A program made the position numbers and the translations under genes. Positions 1 to 5,828 of a stretch of DNA of 11,699 nucleotides are shown here, in pieces. Below the pieces are notes generated by a model, which was not told the DNA's origin, did not search any database, and worked only from the letters and a program-made list of their open reading frames with translations. The DNA is taken from contig DDIR01000097.1 of NCBI GenBank assembly GCA_002338715.1, positions 1,909-13,607 of the forward strand. The letters run 5' to 3'. The DNA is from Phycisphaerales bacterium UBA1845. Its GTDB lineage: Bacteria > Planctomycetota > Phycisphaerae > UBA1845. Position 1 is the first letter of the stretch. Every line of letters begins with the position of its first letter.

Positions 1-4
1 CACT

Positions 5-29
5 GGCGGTCAAGCCATAAACGACCGCC
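5..29. repeat. Inverted repeat at window start
   Basis: Seven-base arms GGCGGTC (5-11) and GACCGCC (23-29) enclose an 11-base loop, upstream of the metallo-hydrolase gene at 65. No T-run follows, so it is not a standard intrinsic terminator. It could be the 3' hairpin of a gene that lies outside the window, or an operator. Only the symmetry is seen; the role is unknown. Confidence 0.35.
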
Positions 30-64
30 GCCAACAGTAAACGAATCACCCGGAAACACGCGCA

Positions 65-928
65 ATGCCCACTCGTGTCGTAGAAAAAACCGTCGGAGAC
101 TACCGAATCGTCGGTTACTCACTCGCCGGCGAAGAAACCACCATCGCCCTGCCAGAACTCAACCTCTGCTTCGATGCCGGTCGAGCCCCCCGCGAAATCA
201 TCGCCATCGACACCCTCTGCCTCTCCCACGGGCACATGGACCACGCTGCCGGAGTTCCCTACTACCTTTCACAGCGGGTCTTTGTCGGTACCTCGCCCGG
301 AAAAGTTGTCATGCACCGCGGACTCATCGGCGCATTCGAGCGGTTGATGGCCTGCTGGGAAGAAATCGAAAAGCACCCTTCGCCAGCCGAGTTCTTCGGG
401 CTCACCGATGGCGAAGAACTCCCCCTCAATCGCAGCCTCGGTTTGAGGGCGTTCGACGTCAACCATGCGGCCTACGCGCTGGGCTACTCCGCCATCGAAA
501 AACGCCACAAACTAAAACCCGAATACACCGACCTCGCCGGTCCGCAACTCGTTGAACTTAAAAAGCAGGGCATCGCCATCCAGGACAACGTCGACGTCCC
601 CCTCGTCGCGTACTGCGGCGATTCTGCCGACGGACCATACTTCGACCTCGACCACGTCCGAAACGCCAAACTGCTCATCATGGAATGCACGTTCTTCGAC
701 AACGACCACATCACCCGCGCCAAAGCCGGCCGCCACCTGCACGTGCGCGAACTGCCCGACATCCTCAAACGCATCCACTCCCCCAACATTCTCCTCACCC
801 ACGTCACCCGCCGAACCGCACTCGGTGCGGCCAAACGCACCTTGCAAAAAACCATCTCCGAAAGCGACTTCGACCGCATCACCCTGCTGATGGACCGCCC
901 GCCCAAAAGCGCCCGCAACCTGACATAG
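65..928 (+). CDS. RNase Z-like metallo-beta-lactamase-fold hydrolase
   Basis: A 287-residue MBL-fold protein, probably a tRNA 3'-processing endonuclease of the RNase Z type or a close relative. The zinc signature HGHMDH is at residues 55-60. Further candidate ligands are His134, Asp186 (in CGDS), the HLH pair 224/226, and His246 in LLTHVTRR, which corresponds to the 'HFSxRY' end motif of RNase Z. The N-terminal run (SLAGEET, then ELNLCFDAGR, then the HGHMDH block followed by AAGVPYYLSQR) resembles, from memory, short plant-type tRNase Z (TRZ1/TRZ2) more than classical bacterial rnz with its FLGTGG start. The length fits short tRNase Z proteins (about 280-310). The ATG at 65 has a weak GGAA about 10 bases upstream. 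The protein should be cytoplasmic. The fold is near certain; the tRNA substrate is inferred, because related MBL proteins cleave other phosphodiesters. No terminator was seen directly downstream. Confidence 0.85.
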   Translation: MPTRVVEKTVGDYRIVGYSLAGEETTIALPELNLCFDAGRAPREIIAIDTLCLSHGHMDHAAGVPYYLSQRVFVGTSPGKVVMHRGLIGAFERLMACWEEIEKHPSPAEFFGLTDGEELPLNRSLGLRAFDVNHAAYALGYSAIEKRHKLKPEYTDLAGPQLVELKKQGIAIQDNVDVPLVAYCGDSADGPYFDLDHVRNAKLLIMECTFFDNDHITRAKAGRHLHVRELPDILKRIHSPNILLTHVTRRTALGAAKRTLQKTISESDFDRITLLMDRPPKSARNLT

Positions 929-980
929 CTCTGCCCACAACCCCCGGAATATCGCCGGCGCTCCCCTTCAAGTCCCGCGA

Positions 981-994
981 TTTCAACGTTGAAA
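981..994. promoter_or_regulatory. 14-bp perfect palindrome, candidate operator
   Basis: TTTCAACGTTGAAA reads identically on both strands. It lies 9 bases upstream of the candidate -35 hexamer (1003-1008) of the small-peptide unit. The size and position suit a binding site for a dimeric regulator. A role as operator is inference. Confidence 0.35.
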
Positions 995-1002
995 CAGTCG
1001 GT

Positions 1003-1033
1003 TTGACCAGGGGCTGACCGCAGGTCCAATAAT
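1003..1033 (+). promoter_or_regulatory. Candidate sigma-70-type promoter for the 31-aa peptide unit
   Basis: The -35 is TTGACC (1003-1008, 5/6) and the -10 is AATAAT (1028-1033, 5/6). The 19-bp spacer is longer than ideal. Transcription would begin near 1040, leaving a leader of roughly 70 bases before the ATG at 1109. Confidence 0.35.
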
Positions 1034-1108
1034 CGATCAAGTTGAATTTTCCAGCGACCGATAACATGGGAGCAACAGAAACTTTCACTCTTCCAATGGA
1101 GAAACACG

Positions 1109-1204
1109 ATGGATTTTTCAACTCTGTTCACCGACCTGTTTGACGGCGTGCTTGTTCTGGTCCGTTCGTTGTTCGAGCTTTTCCTCGGCACAACGATCTT
1201 TTAG
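1109..1204 (+). CDS. Small hydrophobic 31-residue peptide
   Basis: This is a short ORF, unrecognised by family, that looks like a genuine gene. It begins MDFSTLFTDLF and ends LFLGTTIF. About half of its residues are Leu, Phe, Val or Ile. The acidic residues Asp2, Asp9, Asp12 and Glu23 against a single Arg19 give a net negative charge. An amphipathic or membrane-associated helix is likely over residues 5-26. GGAG at 1098-1101 stands 7 bases before the ATG, which is well-placed Shine-Dalgarno spacing. A candidate promoter (1003-1033) lies upstream and a strong hairpin terminator (1235-1265) begins 30 bases past the TAG, so promoter, ribosome site, ORF and terminator form one compact unit of about 260 bp. 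An overlapping 25-codon frame (1066-1143) lacks a ribosome site and is less likely. A type I toxin-like or small membrane regulatory peptide is possible, but no function can be assigned from sequence. Confidence 0.55.
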   Translation: MDFSTLFTDLFDGVLVLVRSLFELFLGTTIF

Positions 1205-1234
1205 AAAGCGCATCAGCCGTAAGAACAAGAAACG

Positions 1235-1265
1235 TGGCGCTGGCAATGTTTGCCCGCGCCATTTT
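1235..1265. terminator. Intrinsic terminator, probably bidirectional
   Basis: The hairpin has outer arms TGGCGC (1235-1240) and GCGCCA (1256-1261), a single T/C mismatch, inner arms GGCAA (1242-1246) and TTGCC (1250-1254), and a 3-base loop. TTTTCTT follows on the plus strand, terminating the small-peptide unit. Read on the minus strand, the hairpin lies about 60 bases past the stop of the sigma-54 activator and is followed by T-rich sequence, so it may serve both convergent units. Confidence 0.75.
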
Positions 1266-1267
1266 CT

Positions 1268-1286
1268 TGCGCGCACCATTCGCGCA
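1268..1286. repeat. Short GC-rich inverted repeat in the convergent intergenic region
   Basis: TGCGCG (1268-1273) and CGCGCA (1281-1286) form six-base arms around a 7-base loop. The repeat sits between the terminator and the end of the sigma-54 activator gene. It has no T-tract. It may stabilise the 3' end of the minus-strand message. Confidence 0.3.
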
Positions 1287-1320
1287 GCGCGATCACCAAA
1301 TCTCGCGTAAAGTCAAACGC

Positions 1321-2868
1321 CTACCCGTTCTCGCCGGAATCCGGTTTCTCGATTTGATACTTCTTCACGCGATAGCGCAAATTGTCGCGACTGATGTTGA
1401 GCGAATGAGCCGCCTTGGTTTGATTCCAACCGTTTTCCATCAGCGCCTGCACGATCATCGCCCGCTCGTAACCCCGCAGCCCCGTCTCCATCGACGAACT
1501 GATCAACTCGCGCGTCTCACCCACAATCTCGCGCGGCACGTGCATCGGCAGAATCTCCCCGCCGTCACACATCAGCACCATCCGCTCAACCACATTCTGC
1601 AACTCGCGGATGTTGCCCGGCCAACTGTGCGACGTCAGCAGTGCAGCCACCTCCGAAGACACCGTCGGCACGCCAACACCCAAATCCTTCGCCGACACTT
1701 CCACAAAACTCTGCACCAGCATCGCAATGTCTTCGCGCCGTTGTCGCAGCGGCGGCAAGTGAATCGGAAAGACATTCAGGCGATAATACAAGTCCTCACG
1801 AAATTCGCCGTCGGCAATCGCCGCTTTCAAATCGCGATTGGTCGCGGCAATCACGCGCACGTCACACGCCACCGTCGACGTCCCACCCACGCGCACAAAC
1901 TCCTTCTCCTGCAACACCCGCAAAAGCTTCACCTGCGTGGCGGCTGATATGTCGCCGATTTCATCGAGAAAAAGCGTCCCCCCGCTGGCCAACTCGAATC
2001 GCCCGAGCTTCTTCGCCACCGCGCCGGTAAACGCGCCTTTCTCATGACCGAACAACTCACTCTCAAGAAGCGTTTCGCTCAGCGCCGCGCAGTTGATCCC
2101 GATGAACGGCTTATCCGATCGCGGCGACAGATCATGAATATGACGCGCGGTCAATTCCTTACCGGTACCGGTCTCACCCAACAGCAACACCGTCGCCGTA
2201 CTCTTCGCCACCCGCTCGCAAAGCAGCAGCACCTCGTGCAGCGCCTCGCTCTGGCCAATGATGCCAGCCGGTGTCACCGAAGTCGTTCGCAGCCCTTCGT
2301 TCTCAATCTTCAAACGCTGATGCACACAAGCGTTATCCAGCGCCGATGCAGCCAGCGCCGCAAACAGACTCAACGTCTCAAGATCCGAATCTTCAAAATC
2401 GCCACCCGCTCGGTTGATCACCTCAACCACCCCGATCACTTCACCGCGAAAGATCATCGGCGCCGCAATCATCTCGCGCGTGACGAACGCGCTCTTCTGG
2501 TCGATCCCCTTGAAGAATTTCGGATCGGTGGCTACGTCGCGAACGATCTCAGCCAACCCCCGATCGATCACCCGCCCCGCGATACCGAGGTTGGCGTCGA
2601 ACTCCTGGCCGATCAGTTCCGCACCAACCGGCCCAGCCGCGGCCGAGAACACCAACTTCTGCCGCCGCTTGTCGAGCGCAAGAACACTACTGGCTTCAGC
2701 CTGCATGATCTTCGTCGCCGCCTGCGCAATCCCATTCAAAACGCTATTGGGATCGAGCGAGGCCATGATCATCGAAAGAACATCAACCAGTTCATTCCAG
2801 GCATCACCGGCGATCTTTCGCGAACCGCGTTTCATCGCATCAGAAATAGATGGGTCGGGAGTGGACAT
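1321..2868 (-). CDS. GAF-domain sigma-54-dependent transcriptional activator
   Basis: A 515-residue bacterial enhancer-binding protein that would remodel sigma-54 RNA polymerase at -24/-12 promoters. An N-terminal GAF sensor (about 39-185) replaces the usual receiver domain, so it is more likely ligand- or redox-controlled than phosphorylated, with a layout like NifA. The AAA+ core shows Walker A GETGTGKE (231-238), the sigma-54-contacting GAFTGA loop (278-283), Walker B around TLFLDEIGD (298-306) and REDLYYRL (357-364). A Fis-type helix-turn-helix closes the protein (about 475-505, NQTKAAHSLNISRDNLRYRV). All core motifs are intact. I chose the ATG at 2868 (MSTPDPS) over a TTG at 2892, because a TATAGT -10-like element lies between them, 7 bases before the ATG. 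The transpeptidase gene ends 139 bases upstream on the same strand. Target genes are unknown; no convincing -24/-12 promoter was found in the window. Confidence 0.93.
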   Translation of the reverse strand: MSTPDPSISDAMKRGSRKIAGDAWNELVDVLSMIMASLDPNSVLNGIAQAATKIMQAEASSVLALDKRRQKLVFSAAAGPVGAELIGQEFDANLGIAGRVIDRGLAEIVRDVATDPKFFKGIDQKSAFVTREMIAAPMIFRGEVIGVVEVINRAGGDFEDSDLETLSLFAALAASALDNACVHQRLKIENEGLRTTSVTPAGIIGQSEALHEVLLLCERVAKSTATVLLLGETGTGKELTARHIHDLSPRSDKPFIGINCAALSETLLESELFGHEKGAFTGAVAKKLGRFELASGGTLFLDEIGDISAATQVKLLRVLQEKEFVRVGGTSTVACDVRVIAATNRDLKAAIADGEFREDLYYRLNVFPIHLPPLRQRREDIAMLVQSFVEVSAKDLGVGVPTVSSEVAALLTSHSWPGNIRELQNVVERMVLMCDGGEILPMHVPREIVGETRELISSSMETGLRGYERAMIVQALMENGWNQTKAAHSLNISRDNLRYRVKKYQIEKPDSGENG

Positions 2869-2875
2869 GCCAAAC

Positions 2876-2881
2876 ACTATA
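2876..2881 (-). promoter_or_regulatory. -10-like TATAGT placed for a leaderless transcript
   Basis: On the minus strand TATAGT (5/6) is followed by 7 bases and then the ATG at 2868. A transcript from it would begin at or next to the start codon. No Shine-Dalgarno site precedes the ATG. The -35 match at the expected distance is poor (3/6), so this is tentative. Confidence 0.3.
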
Positions 2882-3007
2882 CCGCATTCCAACTGAATCG
2901 TGCATCATCGCCCGAAACGGCCCGATCAAGCGAACTTTTGCCACGCCATCGTCGCAAGACAGAAAGGAGTCGTTGGGGATGTTTGCCAGGACTTTCGGCG
3001 ACGCGAA

Positions 3008-3604
3008 CTACGGAAGAATCTCAACCGGATCGCCCAGGCGCAGCACGTCGAATAACTCTTCCACGTCGTGATCATCCAGCGCAACACAACCAGCCGTCCA
3101 ATCGCTGCCGGCGCCGTGCCCGTGGATACCGATCCCGCCCCCCAGCGAGGTCGTCCAGATCGGGCAGCGTTCCTGCTCGTGGGCAGTGAGGATGCCCGAG
3201 TATTCGCCGTGACTGATCAAACCCGATCGCAGCGCGCGTGAAGCAGCCGGCGGGTCCGGATAATCGATCCCCATGAATCGCGAGTACGCACTGTCCGGAT
3301 TCTTCGTGCAAATCCGAAAACGTCCGAGCGGCGTGCGCCCGTCGCCTTCCACTATTTTTTGCCCGACCGGATTGAACCCCAGCCCGATGTCATACGTCCT
3401 TACAAGACTCGAGCCGTCGAATAGGTGAAGCTTGCGCGCCGACTTCAAGATGACCACGCGCGGTTCGCTGAGTTCAAATCGCGCAGGCAAATCGACCGGG
3501 ATGCCAGCCGCATTGCCCACGACCACGGCAGCCAGGCTGAATATTCCCAGCACTGCCGCGAACATGTAATAGTGAATTGGTTGTAAGATGCGTTTGAATT
3601 TCAT
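3008..3604 (-). CDS. Membrane-anchored L,D-transpeptidase (YkuD family)
   Basis: A 198-residue protein predicted to act on peptidoglycan in the periplasm, either forming 3-3 crosslinks or attaching proteins to stem peptides. A hydrophobic segment (about 13-33, FAAVLGIFSLAAVVVG) serves as signal anchor. The YkuD domain runs from about 48 to the end and includes DGRTPLGRF (88-96) and the catalytic block IHGHGAGSDWTAGCVAL (160-176), with His161 and nucleophile Cys173. The DWTAGC form marks a distinct subset of the family. I chose the ATG at 3604 because it puts the hydrophobic segment at the N-terminus. An upstream ATG at 3652 would add 16 residues, and a start near 3847 would add a non-typical leader. 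No Shine-Dalgarno site is visible before 3604. The gene is divergent from the ECF sigma factor at 3824, with 219 bases between them, which hints at an envelope-stress link. It may be co-transcribed with the downstream sigma-54 activator. Confidence 0.87.
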   Translation of the reverse strand: MKFKRILQPIHYYMFAAVLGIFSLAAVVVGNAAGIPVDLPARFELSEPRVVILKSARKLHLFDGSSLVRTYDIGLGFNPVGQKIVEGDGRTPLGRFRICTKNPDSAYSRFMGIDYPDPPAASRALRSGLISHGEYSGILTAHEQERCPIWTTSLGGGIGIHGHGAGSDWTAGCVALDDHDVEELFDVLRLGDPVEILP

Positions 3605-3723
3605 GGGAGGTTGAGCGATCAGGCTTTGCCCGGGCGCGGGGCGTGTTCCCATGCCGGGTATTTGAAACAATAACTGGAATTGAGAGAAAAACGGGTCGTC
3701 AGCACTTGCAATCCTTTGCCCTG

Positions 3724-3782
3724 CACGAACGAACGGCGTAGCATGTCCCGCGTCCCAAAACGATGAACCACCGGCGTTCGTG
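3724..3782. promoter_or_regulatory. Spaced 8-bp inverted repeat in the divergent control region
   Basis: CACGAACG (3724-3731) and CGTTCGTG (3775-3782) are perfect inverted arms 43 bases apart, in the region shared by the transpeptidase and the ECF sigma factor. TGAACC at 3764-3769 between them resembles an ECF-type -35 (GAAC core), but no clear partner -10 was found. Joint or autoregulatory control is inference. Confidence 0.3.
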
Positions 3783-3823
3783 AGCCAACTGTTTAACGTA
3801 GAGCCAGAGGATAACTCGCAAGG

Positions 3824-4429
3824 GTGAACGCGCCAACCGACGAACAACTTCTTGCGTCACACCTCTCGGGCGACCCGCACGCGTTTCGCACACTCGTCGA
3901 ACGCCACTCGACCGAACTCTATCAATTCGTCTATCGTTTCACCAACCGAAAATCGTCAGCCGAAGATGTCGTCCAGGACACCTTCATTCAGGTGCACCTT
4001 GCCGGTCAAAGTTTTGATACCAATCGGCGTTTCAAGCCCTGGCTCTTCACCATCGCAGCCAACAAAGCCCGCGACCACCTGCGAAGTCGCACCCGCAAAC
4101 GCGAAGTTCCACTCGACGCCCAGGTCGGCGGTGATGACGATGATGGCCAGCGCTTCCTCGACCTGCTCTCCGACGAGGTCGCATCGCCAGCCGCCCAGCT
4201 CGAAGAAGCCGAACAATCCAAGTTCGTTCAACAAATCGTCGAGGAGATGCCCGCCCACCTCAGCGAAATTCTGATCCTCGCGTACTTCCACCGCTTCCCG
4301 TACCGCGACATCGCCGACATGCTCGACATCCCCCTCGGCACGGTGAAGAGCCGGCTTCACGCAGCCGTCGCCCAGTTCGGAACGCTATACCGCCAAAGAG
4401 CCGGCCCGGAATCCGAACCAACCGACTAG
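3824..4429 (+). CDS. ECF-subfamily RNA polymerase sigma factor
   Basis: A 201-residue sigma-70 family protein with only regions 2 and 4, as in extracytoplasmic-function sigma factors. Region 2 spans about 21-92 and includes the core-binding and -10 recognition part (SAEDVVQDTFIQVHL, then RFKPWLFTIAANKARDHLR). An acidic linker containing DDDD (104-107) follows. Region 4 (about 138-188) carries the helix-turn-helix YRDIADMLDIPLGTVKSRLH that reads the -35. The start is GTG at 3824; no in-frame ATG is nearby. AGAGG lies 13 bases upstream, which is far for a ribosome site. The gene is followed after 166 bases by a candidate membrane anti-sigma factor on the same strand, the usual ECF arrangement. 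It would direct polymerase to its regulon when released from that partner. The regulon cannot be read from the window. Confidence 0.92.
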   Translation: MNAPTDEQLLASHLSGDPHAFRTLVERHSTELYQFVYRFTNRKSSAEDVVQDTFIQVHLAGQSFDTNRRFKPWLFTIAANKARDHLRSRTRKREVPLDAQVGGDDDDGQRFLDLLSDEVASPAAQLEEAEQSKFVQQIVEEMPAHLSEILILAYFHRFPYRDIADMLDIPLGTVKSRLHAAVAQFGTLYRQRAGPESEPTD

Positions 4430-4454
4430 AAAAAGTTCCGGTAACAAACCAAAT

Positions 4455-4481
4455 GGTGCCCCGCCCTTCCAGGGTGGGGGA
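4455..4481 (+). repeat. 27-bp hairpin repeat, copy 1
   Basis: This copy is identical over 27 bases to the one at 5608-5634, in the same orientation. Its core pairs CCCCGCCCT (4459-4467) with AGGGTGGGG (4471-4479) around a TCC loop: nine pairs, of which one is G-U. It lies between the sigma factor stop and the anti-sigma-like gene. There is no U-tract, so it is more likely a dispersed repeat or attenuating hairpin than a full terminator. Confidence 0.75.
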
Positions 4482-4595
4482 CAGAAACACGCAGAGATAA
4501 ACTCAGAATGGGCCGGGAGATAAAGTCACGTTGAAAACGAAAAAAGAAAAATCCGAAAACCCGAACCACCACCCAGCCTCACCCGTAGGTAAAGC

Positions 4596-5585
4596 ATGAG
4601 TCAGGGTCCACTCGATGAGAATCAAGCCATGATTGAGGACAGCATTCTTCCGTACATCCTCGGGACGCTCTCCGAATCCGAGATCGCGTCCTTCGAATCA
4701 AAGCTCGCGTCCGACGCCGAGCTGGCCAACAAGGTCGAAGCCGCCCGGCGGACCATCGCACCGCTGAATGCCTGGAAAGCCCCCGCGCCTCCGACCACCC
4801 TTGTCGACAACATCCTCATCCAAGCCGCCACCACGACTCCGCTGGAGTACGTCGCGGCATCGGCATCGATGAGCCCAATAAGCCAAAGCGCCACCGGCCA
4901 CCGAAGTCGTTTCCGCCTCCGCGAACTCATCGCCATCGCCGCATGCATCGCGCTGATGGTCAGCCTGTACATCCCCGGCGTGAGTTCGATTCGTCAACGG
5001 CAACTGCAAAACGCCTGCGAGCTCAACATGGCCGGTTTCGGCTCGGGCGTCAGCGCTTATGCAAACGAGAACAACGGCAACCTGCCGAACATCGGCGCGT
5101 CGCCCAACAGCAATTGGCTAAGCGATCCGAATCGCCTGCACCTCCTCCCGGCGGTTCGGCATCGTTTGGTCCTTCCAAGCCAGTTAATCTGCCCTGCCGC
5201 CGACGGCACCATCGACGAAGAAGCCACGCTCAAGAACGTCGAAGAATTCCTGCGACGGACCGACCTGCCGTTCTGGGCCGTCCCCAACGCCAATGGCCCC
5301 GTCCCGAAGATCAACATCCGCATCAACGTACCGCTAGCCGCCGACGCCAACCCACTGTTTCAACAAGGAAAATTCCACCGCGGCACCGATGGCACACTGA
5401 CGCCAAACTCGCACACGCACGGCGGTAAAGGACAGAACGTCCTCTTCAATGACGGGTCAATCCGCTTCATCAAGACGCCAGTCCTCGATGAAAACAAAGA
5501 CAACATCTGGACGGCCAACAACATCGAAGACTACCAAGGCACCGAAGCCCAACAAAGCGCAACCGACGCCTTCCTAACCCCGTAA
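4596..5585 (+). CDS. Anti-sigma-like protein fused to a prepilin-like/H-x9-DG-type extracytoplasmic domain
   Basis: A 329-residue single-pass membrane protein. Residues 13-60 (ILPYILGTLSESEIASFESKLASD) match the style of anti-sigma N-termini of the RskA/zf-HC2 kind, but without zinc-binding Cys or His. A Pro/Ala-rich linker leads to FRLRELIAIAACIALMVSLY (106-125), whose spacing copies a type IV prepilin start: Phe106 as +1, Leu108 as +3, Glu110 as +5, then a hydrophobic helix followed by a polar stretch with one Cys (RQRQLQNACELN). Position -1 is Arg105, not the Gly needed by prepilin peptidase. The exterior part contains NENNGNLPN (158-166) and HGGKGQNVLFNDGSIRF (275-291), a variant of the planctomycete H-x9-DG motif with ten residues between His and DG. 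The ATG at 4596 has TAGGT five bases upstream. Following an ECF sigma gene, it is probably its anti-sigma partner, sensing outside the membrane. An uncleaved pseudopilin with a long cytoplasmic tail is the alternative. Confidence 0.75.
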   Translation: MSQGPLDENQAMIEDSILPYILGTLSESEIASFESKLASDAELANKVEAARRTIAPLNAWKAPAPPTTLVDNILIQAATTTPLEYVAASASMSPISQSATGHRSRFRLRELIAIAACIALMVSLYIPGVSSIRQRQLQNACELNMAGFGSGVSAYANENNGNLPNIGASPNSNWLSDPNRLHLLPAVRHRLVLPSQLICPAADGTIDEEATLKNVEEFLRRTDLPFWAVPNANGPVPKINIRINVPLAADANPLFQQGKFHRGTDGTLTPNSHTHGGKGQNVLFNDGSIRFIKTPVLDENKDNIWTANNIEDYQGTEAQQSATDAFLTP

Positions 5586-5607
5586 AAAACAAACCGATCC
5601 AAGAATG

Positions 5608-5634
5608 GGTGCCCCGCCCTTCCAGGGTGGGGGA
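5608..5634 (+). repeat. 27-bp hairpin repeat, copy 2
   Basis: An exact copy of 4455-4481 in the same orientation, 23 bases after the anti-sigma-like gene's stop. ATGG also precedes both copies, with one extra G here. The two copies therefore bracket the 330-codon gene. The nine-pair stem with a 3-base loop could protect or partly end the message. Confidence 0.75.
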
Positions 5635-5690
5635 TTGAAGAATCGGCTAGAACACCTTGAGTCCAAACGTAACGGCGCGACAGCGTCGTC

Positions 5691-5710
5691 ATTCCCGCGA
5701 AAGCGGGAAT
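5691..5710. repeat. REP-like hairpin with GAAA tetraloop
   Basis: ATTCCCGC (5691-5698), GAAA, GCGGGAAT (5703-5710) form a perfect eight-pair stem with a GNRA loop, flanked by CGTC and CCAGG. From memory this 'GTCATTCCCGCGAAAGCGGGAATCC' type of sequence is a widespread dispersed palindrome in many bacterial genomes and is often linked to REP-associated tyrosine transposases. No such transposase is in this window. On the minus strand it translates to the well-known spurious peptide WIPAFAGMT. Confidence 0.75.
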
Positions 5711-5729
5711 CCAGGGGCAAAACGAAGTC

Positions 5730-5793
5730 AATCCATGTGCATACCGGCACCCGTGCCGTGAAGCGTAGACGAGCAAAACGCTACGCATGGATT
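5730..5793. repeat. Branched inverted-repeat element (three-way-junction shape)
   Basis: The outer arms AATCCATG (5730-5737) and CATGGATT (5786-5793) pair, and the stem can extend two more pairs with one G-U. Inside are hairpin CGGCAC/GTGCCG (5745-5750 and 5753-5758) and hairpin GCGTAG/CTACGC (5763-5768 and 5781-5786). The second hairpin shares its last bases with the outer stem, so the two compete. The element begins 20 bases after the REP-like hairpin and ends 35 bases beyond the liuC stop. A MITE-like repeat, a 3'-end structure for liuBC or a structured small RNA are possible; none is shown. Confidence 0.55.
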
Positions 5794-5828
5794 AAGATCG
5801 CTATAAATCTCAAGCAAGACCAAAATCT

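Noticed and set aside
1066..1143. 25-codon ORF overlapping the hydrophobic-peptide ORF in another frame
   Set aside because: No Shine-Dalgarno site, and it overlaps a frame that has one. Kept only as a minor alternative.
2869..2892. Eight-residue N-terminal extension of the sigma-54 activator from a TTG at 2892
   Set aside because: TTG is a weaker start, and the interval contains a good -10-like TATAGT.
2920..2960. Possible -24/-12 promoter (TGGCAAAAGTTCGCTT on the minus strand)
   Set aside because: The spacing between GG and GC is nine bases, not ten, and the -12 element is poor. A similar TGGCACA near 8374 also has wrong spacing.
2044..3189. 381-codon plus-strand open frame opposite the sigma-54 activator
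   Set aside because: Antisense to intact GAF/AAA+ motifs and spans two real minus-strand genes. Arg-rich shadow frame.
3605..3847. 81-residue N-terminal extension of the L,D-transpeptidase
   Set aside because: It would bury the signal-anchor segment inside the protein and overlap the start of the ECF sigma gene.
5531..5788. 85-codon minus-strand frame containing WIPAFAGMT
   Set aside because: This peptide is the familiar false translation of the REP-like palindrome at 5691-5710, and the frame runs through dispersed repeats.
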